Source of the DNA: DATMER01 sp035556715
GTDB taxonomy: Bacteria > Acidobacteriota > Thermoanaerobaculia > Multivoradales > UBA5704
Assembly (NCBI GenBank): GCA_035556715.1
Contig: DATMER010000059.1
Location: 27,266-91,265, forward strand
Direction of reading: 5' to 3'
Length of the DNA stretch: 64,000 nt
In this document: positions 11,401 to 64,000 of the stretch, one piece after another
How positions within the stretch are numbered: position 1 is the first letter of the stretch
Layout of the letters: each line of letters opens with the position of its first letter
Position numbers and translations under genes: made by a program
The notes under the pieces: model-generated
Database searches by the model: none
Told to the model about the DNA's origin: nothing
What the model saw: the letters and a program-made list of their open reading frames with translations, nothing else

Positions 11401-11794
11401 ACCGCAGGAGCCTGCCCGAGCCGGGCCGCGACCGCCCCGAGCTCGCGGCCTCTTTCGTATCGCCGCAGAACGAGAAGGAGCGCGTCATCGCGCAGGTCTG
11501 GCAGGAGGTCCTCGGGCTCGACCGCGTGGGCATCCACGACAACTTCTTCGACCTGGGCGGGCACTCGATCCTCGCGGCCGAGGTGCATGGCAAGCTGCGC
11601 GAGCGCCTGCAGGCCGACTTCCCCCTGATCGAGCTGTTCCAGCACCCGACCGTCCATGCCCTGGCCGGACGGCTGGGCAAGGCAGAGGACACGGCCGAGC
11701 TGGCGGGTGTTCAGAGTATTCAGGAGATGGCCCGCCGCGAGCGGGAGGCCGCCCAGCGCCGGCGCAAGGCCCTCGCCCGGCAGCGGGGGATCTC

Positions 11795-11798
<4 letters not shown>
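2463..11798 (+). CDS. NRPS1: lipopeptide initiation synthetase, FAAL-ACP-C-A-PCP-ST-C-A-PCP
   Basis: This synthetase of about 3111 residues starts the assembly line. Domain order: fatty acyl-AMP ligase (about 8-550), ACP (GGDSL, Ser near 604), condensation (HHIVSDG near 787), adenylation with a Ser pocket (about 1105-1613), PCP (GGDSI, Ser near 1657), sulfotransferase (about 1748-2033), condensation (HHIVSDG near 2176), adenylation with a Gly-like pocket (about 2498-2993), PCP (GGHSI, Ser near 3035), and a basic helical tail (REREAAQRRRKALARQRG) likely to dock with the next protein. The FAAL beginning implies an N-acylated peptide. GAAGAG at 2454-2459 favours the adjacent ATG codons (2463 or 2466); a TTG at 2460 is also in frame. 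Its TGA overlaps the ATG of the next gene (ATGA). All core motifs look intact. The unusual part is the sulfotransferase between PCP and C. Confidence 0.95.
2484..4390 (+). other. Loading module: fatty acyl-AMP ligase plus ACP (within NRPS1)
   Basis: The ligase shows the adenylate-forming motifs YTSGSTSTPKG, the FAAL-style YGLAEATLLVSGG and GRIKDLIVIRGRNLYPQD, and ends with SGKIQRRACREL carrying the catalytic Lys. FAALs form acyl-AMP and hand the acyl chain to the adjacent ACP (LGGDSL, 4260-4277). Chain length cannot be read from sequence by eye. Confidence 0.92.
4425..7560 (+). other. Module 1: C-A(Ser)-PCP (within NRPS1)
   Basis: The C domain (HHIVSDGWS) is positioned to N-acylate the first residue. 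The A domain has FDVSVWELF, TTLHFVPSML, VITSGEAL and LYGPTEAAVD, which gives the pocket D-V-W-H-I-S-L-V-D-K, nearly the classical Ser code DVWHLSLIDK. The PCP carries GGDSI rather than GGHSL, the form often seen when the carrier also serves a tailoring domain. Confidence 0.85.
7700..8560 (+). other. Embedded PAPS-dependent sulfotransferase domain (within NRPS1)
   Basis: About 285 residues between PCP1 and the next C domain carry the 5'-phosphosulfate loop LLSPFRSGSTLLRVML and a 3'-phosphate-binding segment YVHLVRHPVATLQSYLEARM, the two hallmarks of the Sulfotransfer_3 family. DKTPRYALDLP and the C-terminal segment with ADRWKDAPE also fit this family. By position it would act on PCP-bound N-acyl-Ser, most simply at the side-chain hydroxyl. 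Sulfotransferase domains inside assembly lines are known from CurM of curacin A, where sulfation prepares an elimination. Confidence 0.85.
8600..11700 (+). other. Module 2: C-A(Gly-like)-PCP (within NRPS1)
   Basis: The C domain has HHIVSDGWS. The A domain has FDIAVTELL, CLQATPSTW, ALCGGEAL and FYGPTETTVW, which gives D-I-T-Q-L-G-F-V-W-K. The nearest classical code I know is glycine (DILQLGLIWK), differing at positions 239, 322 and 330. Treat Gly as tentative. The PCP has GGHSI. Confidence 0.75.
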
Positions 11799-24181
<12,383 letters not shown>

Positions 24182-24193
24182 ACAAGAGGAACC

Positions 24194-26611
24194 ATGCTGG
24201 GACACTACCTGAAGATCGCCGCGCGCCACCTGGTCAAGCACAAGGGCCACTCCCTCATCAACGTCCTGGGACTGACCCTGGGCATGGCGTGCTGCCTGCT
24301 CATCCTCCTGTTCCTGCGGCACGAGCTGAGCTACGACCGGTCCTGGGCGGACATGGACCGGATCTACCGCGTCACCGAGGACTGGCAGCTCCACGGCCAG
24401 GAGCCCGACTTCTGGTCCACCAGCCCGCCCCGGCTCGCGCCGACCCTGAAGGAGGACATGCCGGAGATCGAAGAGGCGGTCCGCCTCTTCCCCTACTTCG
24501 AGGGGGGCCTCCCCGGCCGTGTGGCGGTCAGCTACGGGACCGACAAGCTGTTCTACGACCGCTTCTACTGGGCGGACCCCGGCTTCTTCCGCATCTTCAC
24601 CCTCCCCGCCGTGGAGGGCGATGCGGACACGGCGCTCGTGGAGCCCAACACCGTGGTGCTCACCGCCTCCACGGCGCGCAAGTACTTCGGCAACGAGAGC
24701 GCTCTGGGCAAGGTGCTGAGGATCGACAGCGGCTACTCCGACGAGGACTACCGGGTCACGGCGGTCGTCGAGGACATGCCCGTCAACGCCCACTTCCACT
24801 TCGAGGTCCTCGCCTCCACCTCCACCCTGGACCACATCAAGGACCAGAGGGTGCTCCTGAGCTCCTGGTACCTGGCCGACTGCTACACCTACATCAAGCT
24901 GGCCAAGGGCGTGACCCCCGCGAGCGTGGAGGCGAAGCTCCCGGAGTTCCTGAAGAAGCACCTCCCGCCGGTCCGGGTCGATCCGCCGCCCAAGGTCGGG
25001 TTCAGCCTCCAGCCCCTGACGGACATCCACCTCCACTCGAAGCTGAACTACGAGATGGAGGTCAACGGGGACATGTCCTACATCTACATCTTCTCGGCCA
25101 TCGGCGCCCTGACGCTGCTGATCGCCTGCGTCAATTTCATGAACCTGGCCACGGCCCGCTTCGCCGGCCGGGCGCGGGAGGTCGGGGTGCGCAAGGTGGT
25201 GGGGGCGCACCGCTCGCAGCTCATCACCCAGTTCCTAGGCGAATCGCTCCTCCTCTGCATCCTGGCCGTCGTCCTGGCCCTGGTCCTGGTCCGCCTTACG
25301 CTGCCGGCGTTCAACGCCTTCTCGGGCCGGGAGATCGCGCTCCAGCTCGACTCCACGGCCTGGCTCGGCCTGCTCGGGCTGACGCTGCTCGTCGGCCTGG
25401 TTGCCGGCAGCTACCCGGCTCTCTTCCTGTCGCGGTTCCGCCCGGCGCAGGTGCTCAAGAGCTCCCTCGTGGGCGGCGTGGGCAGCGGCGCGTTCCGCAA
25501 GGTGCTCATCGTCTTCCAGTTCGCCGTGTCCGTGGGGCTGCTGATCGGGGCCGGGATCATCTACGACCAGCTCCGCTACATGCGCTCGCAGGAGCTGGGC
25601 ATCGACATCGAAGAGGTCGTGGTCCTGCCCATCCGGGACGTCCGGCTGCGTGACACTTACGTCAGCCTCAAGGAAGAGATCGGGCGCATCCCGAACGTGC
25701 GCGGCACCACCTTCTCCTCCCTGACCGTGGGACGGGAGCTGCCGCAGATGGCCATGTGGCTCGACGGCGGCAAGGTGACCGAGGACTTCGGCACGCTGAT
25801 CGTGGATTACGACTTCGTCGAGCTGTTCGACCTCCCGCTCGTGGCCGGCCGGAACATCGCGCCCGGCGAGGACAAGGACAAGGACGCCGCCTTCCTGGTC
25901 AACGAGGCCGTGGTGCGCCACTGGGGGCTCTCGTCGCCGGACCAGGCGCTGGGCAGGGAGGTGGTCTGGGCCGGGTGGAAGGAAGGGAAGATCGTGGGGG
26001 TCGTGCGCGACTTCCACCACCGGCCGCTGCAGTTCGGCTACGAGCCGCTGATCATGCACATCCGGCCGCTCGCCTTCCACTTCATGTACGTCCGGATCGC
26101 GCCGGAGAACCGCGGGGAGACGCTGCGGAGCCTGGAGAGCGCCTGGCGCCGCATCCTGCCGACCAAGCCGTTCGACTACTTCTTCCTGGACGACGAGTTC
26201 GAGCGCTACTACCGGGCCGAGCAGAGGCTCGCGCAGCTCGTGGGTTTCTTCGCGGTGCTGGCGGTGTCCGTGGCCTGCCTCGGCCTGCTGGGCCTCGCCT
26301 CGTTCACGGCCGAGAAGCGCACCCGCGAGATCGGCATCCGCAAGGTCCTGGGGAGCTCCGTAAGCGAGGTGGTGCTCCTGCTCTCCCGGGAGCTCGCCCT
26401 GCTGGTCGTCGTGGCCAACCTGATCGCCTGGCCCGTGGCCTACCTGCTGATGAAGGACTGGCTCCAGGGCTTCCCGTACAGGACCGACATCCACATCACG
26501 AACTTCGTCCTGGGCGGCCTGGTCGCCCTGGTCATCGCCTGGCTCACGGTGAGCTACCAGGCTCTCAAGGCGGCCCTGGTCGACCCGGCCGAGGCGCTGC
26601 GGTACGAGTAG
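24194..26611 (+). CDS. FtsX/MacB-type ABC transporter permease (8 TM, duplicated)
   Basis: The 805-residue inner-membrane permease has an N-terminal membrane helix (about 17-40, LINVLGLTLGMACCLLILLF), a MacB-type periplasmic domain (about 45-285), three helices (about 292-405), a second half starting with a helix near 428-448 (VLIVFQFAVSVGLLIGAGII), a second periplasmic domain, and three C-terminal helices (about 685-795). The FtsX hallmarks REVGVRKVVGA and REIGIRKVLGS occur before the corresponding helices in both halves. AAGAGGA precedes the ATG. The gene sits 12 bases after NRPS2 and 8 bases before its ATPase, inside the biosynthetic operon, so export of or self-protection from the lipopeptide is the natural inference. 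Whether it transports or acts as a mechanotransmitter like MacB cannot be read from the sequence. Confidence 0.93.
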   Translation: MLGHYLKIAARHLVKHKGHSLINVLGLTLGMACCLLILLFLRHELSYDRSWADMDRIYRVTEDWQLHGQEPDFWSTSPPRLAPTLKEDMPEIEEAVRLFPYFEGGLPGRVAVSYGTDKLFYDRFYWADPGFFRIFTLPAVEGDADTALVEPNTVVLTASTARKYFGNESALGKVLRIDSGYSDEDYRVTAVVEDMPVNAHFHFEVLASTSTLDHIKDQRVLLSSWYLADCYTYIKLAKGVTPASVEAKLPEFLKKHLPPVRVDPPPKVGFSLQPLTDIHLHSKLNYEMEVNGDMSYIYIFSAIGALTLLIACVNFMNLATARFAGRAREVGVRKVVGAHRSQLITQFLGESLLLCILAVVLALVLVRLTLPAFNAFSGREIALQLDSTAWLGLLGLTLLVGLVAGSYPALFLSRFRPAQVLKSSLVGGVGSGAFRKVLIVFQFAVSVGLLIGAGIIYDQLRYMRSQELGIDIEEVVVLPIRDVRLRDTYVSLKEEIGRIPNVRGTTFSSLTVGRELPQMAMWLDGGKVTEDFGTLIVDYDFVELFDLPLVAGRNIAPGEDKDKDAAFLVNEAVVRHWGLSSPDQALGREVVWAGWKEGKIVGVVRDFHHRPLQFGYEPLIMHIRPLAFHFMYVRIAPENRGETLRSLESAWRRILPTKPFDYFFLDDEFERYYRAEQRLAQLVGFFAVLAVSVACLGLLGLASFTAEKRTREIGIRKVLGSSVSEVVLLLSRELALLVVVANLIAWPVAYLLMKDWLQGFPYRTDIHITNFVLGGLVALVIAWLTVSYQALKAALVDPAEALRYE

Positions 26612-26619
26612 AGAGGACG

Positions 26620-27293
26620 ATGATGATCCGCATCGAGAAGCTCGAGAAGGTCTATGCCGCGGCGGAGTCCGTGCAGACCACCGCCCTGGCCGGGATCGAC
26701 CTGGAGATCCGGCCCGGGGACTTCGTGTCGATCATGGGACCCTCCGGCTCCGGCAAGTCGACGCTGCTCAACGTCCTCGGCCTGCTCGATCCGCCGAGCG
26801 CGGGCGAGTACTTCTTCGAGGACCAGCCCACCAGCCGGCTCTCCGAGCGCCGGCGCACCGAGCTGCGCGGGCGGCGGATGGGCTTCGTCTTCCAGAACTT
26901 CAACCTGGTGGAGGAGCTCACGGTCTTCGAGAACGTCGAGCTGCCGCTCCTCTACGGCCGTGTGCCGGCCGCCGAGCGCCGGAAGCGCACGGAGGAGCTG
27001 CTGGAGCAGGTCGGCATGCTCCACCGCCGCGACCACTTTCCCTCCCAGCTTTCGGGCGGGCAGCAGCAGCGCGTCGCCCTCTGCCGGGCCGTGGCCGCCC
27101 GGCCACCTCTGATCCTGGCAGACGAGCCCACGGGGAACCTGGACTCGGTCCAGGGGGACGAGGTCATGGACCTGCTCAAGGAGCTGAACGGCCAGGGGAG
27201 CACGATCGTAATGGTCACGCACTCCCTGGACTGCGCCAGGCAGAGCCACCGCATCCTGAACCTCCTGGACGGCCGGCTGACGGAGGTCTCGGG

Positions 27294-27297
<4 letters not shown>
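26620..27297 (+). CDS. MacB/LolD-type ABC transporter ATPase, partner of the adjacent permease
   Basis: The 225-residue nucleotide-binding subunit has Walker A GPSGSGKST, Q-loop GFVFQNFNL, signature LSGGQQQR, Walker B LILADEPTGNLDS and the H-loop IVMVTHS, all intact. It starts at the first of two adjacent ATG codons after GAGAGGA; open frame upstream is only a shadow of the permease gene. It follows the permease by 8 bases and its TGA overlaps the ATG of NRPS3 (ATGA), so transporter and synthetase translation are coupled. It should energise the permease at 24194-26611, and could also pair with the shortened adaptor encoded at the left edge. Tandem transporter genes in the middle of an NRPS operon argue for a product-specific exporter. 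Confidence 0.93.
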
Positions 27298-56378
<29,081 letters not shown>

Positions 56379-56379
56379 C

Positions 56380-63552
<7,173 letters not shown>

Positions 63553-63566
63553 CGGGGGAGGATAGA

Positions 63567-63585
63567 GGAGGGGGTTTTCCCCTCC
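63567..63585 (+). terminator. Terminator-like hairpin after the NRPS operon
   Basis: GGAGGGG (63567-63573), loop GTTTT and CCCCTCC (63579-63585) form a perfect 7-bp stem starting 14 bases after the NRPS4 stop codon. There is no following T-run, so it is not a classic intrinsic terminator. It competes with the larger inverted repeat that shares its right arm. Confidence 0.3.
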
Positions 63586-63649
63586 CGGGCGGGGGAAGTC
63601 CCCGTCGAGAGATGGATCGCATTCGGAGCTTCCGCCCGCCCGGGAGGGG
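63579..63649. repeat. Inverted repeat, 20/21-bp arms with 30-bp loop
   Basis: The arm at 63579-63598 (CCCCTCCCGGGCGGGGGAAG) is the reverse complement of 63629-63649 apart from one extra C. The RNA would fold into a very stable stem-loop just after the operon, which could end transcription or protect the 3' end. The same kind of GC palindrome is also typical of REP-like dispersed elements. Confidence 0.8.
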
Positions 63650-63667
63650 GCTTGCCCCAATACTGTC

Positions 63668-63722
63668 AAGTTAGCACCGGGTGGGTGGGTCCCTCCCCCG
63701 GGGAGGGCATAGGCGCTAACTT
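63668..63722. repeat. Nested palindrome with AAGTTAGC/GCTAACTT arms
   Basis: AAGTTAGCACC (63668-63678) pairs with GGCGCTAACTT (63712-63722) at 10 of 11 positions. Inside lie three GGGT units (63679-63690) and a perfect palindrome CCCTCCCCCGGGGAGGG (63691-63707). The outer arms could be ends of a small non-autonomous element or a folded RNA or DNA site. Confidence 0.75.
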
Positions 63723-63790
63723 TGTGCTGCCGGAGGGAGGCGCCCTCTCCCTCGCGTTCCCCCGGTCTCAGTCCAAGAAGCGTCCGAGAG

Positions 63791-64000
63791 GCGCACGCGC
63801 CGGGTAGAGCACCATACCCGAGGGCCGTACCCTGTACGCGACGGTTCTACGCTGTACGAAGCGCGCAGGAAGCGTACGCGGAGGGTACGCCCCCATACCC
63901 TGCCGTTCTGTGCCGTACGCGCTCCTGGCGAGGCGTACGCGCCGGGTAGCAGCCCGTACCCGCAGGGTATCGGCCGTACGCGGAGGGTAGGACCTCGTAC
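63791..64000. repeat. Degenerate 20-21 bp periodic array (GTACGCG-n2-GGGTA), open at the edge
   Basis: Eleven units follow one another. The best units read GTACGCGnnGGGTA plus 6-7 variable bases (63874, 63935, 63976). The GTAC, or its variants ATAC and GCAC, starts at 63793, 63814, 63834, 63854, 63874, 63895, 63915, 63935, 63956, 63976 and 63997, that is at spacings of only 20 or 21. The mixed 20/21 spacing excludes a protein repeat. There are no conserved repeats separated by unique spacers, so it is not CRISPR. Confidence 0.85.

Larger units (their letters stand above)
63553..64000. other. Non-coding right-hand intergenic region
   Basis: These 448 bases hold no convincing gene. A short plus-strand open frame (63722-63949) exists but has no ribosome site and a composition that reflects the repeats. 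The region contains the post-operon hairpins, the nested palindrome, about 70 bases (63723-63790) without recognised features, and then the periodic array that reaches the window edge. Confidence 0.7.

Noticed and set aside
10655..11794. 380-codon upstream extension of the PKS-NRPS2 frame
   Set aside because: It runs out of frame through the A and PCP domains of NRPS1. The ATGA overlap at 11795 and the start of the KS right after it mark the true beginning. The same reasoning removes upstream extensions of the ATPase at 26620 and of NRPS4 at 56380.
63722..63949. 75-codon plus-strand open frame as a gene
   Set aside because: It has no ribosome site, starts inside the palindrome zone, and its sequence follows the periodic array, whose mixed 20/21 spacing breaks any reading frame.
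63791..64000. CRISPR array
   Set aside because: Units are 20-21 bp with no alternation of an exact repeat and a unique spacer of 30 bases or more, the repeats are degenerate, and no cas gene is near.

Overview
The window is one high-GC bacterial locus dominated by a giant lipopeptide assembly line. From about 2.46 kb to 63.55 kb every gene is on the + strand, and the genes overlap by ATGA or are separated by 1 to 12 bases, so they read as one operon of about 61 kb. The order is NRPS1 (FAAL-started), PKS-NRPS2, a FtsX/MacB-type permease, its ATPase, NRPS3 (9694 residues) and NRPS4 (ending in a thioesterase). On the left a divergent minus-strand gene set encodes a shortened efflux adaptor, a second MacB-type ATPase and a secreted sialidase-like protein cut by the window edge. 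The right end (63553-64000) is non-coding: nested inverted repeats, then a 20-21 bp periodic array that runs off the edge.

Organism (inference): the very high GC content, the 8-TM duplicated MacB/FtsX permease with its separate ATPase, the RND-style adaptor beginning MDRRIETK, and the FAAL-NRPS gene style fit a high-GC Acidobacteriota better than an actinomycete. Myxococcota cannot be excluded. There is no rRNA, tRNA or housekeeping marker to settle it.

Assembly line (domains read from motifs; substrates inferred from ten-residue pocket codes aligned by eye to GrsA): FAAL-ACP loads a fatty acid; M1 C-A(Ser)-PCP followed by an embedded sulfotransferase; M2 C-A(Gly-like)-PCP; M3 KS-AT(malonyl)-ACP with no reductive domains; M4 Ser; M5 and M6 Gly-like; M7 Val/Ile; M8 Cys-like with a methyltransferase inserted inside the A domain; M9 unknown pocket; M10 hydrophobic; M11, M12 and M13 Ser; M14 Val/Ile; M15 Gly-like; M16 Thr; M17 unknown pocket; TE release. 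If colinear, the product is a serine-rich N-acyl 16-residue peptide with one C2 ketide insertion, possibly sulfated or dehydrated at Ser1 and methylated at residue 7. No epimerization domain is present.

The permease and ATPase inside the operon are the likely exporter or self-protection system. The adaptor and ATPase in the divergent set may belong to the same efflux function. No regulator, MbtH protein or phosphopantetheinyl transferase gene is visible.

The most notable points are the sulfotransferase between Ser-PCP and C, the MT-interrupted A domain, sequence traces of natural module engineering (a chimeric A domain in M14, a C-A exchange block in M15, a duplicated di-module M10-M11/M12-M13, and docking-like linkers inside NRPS3), and the helically phased repeat array at the right edge.
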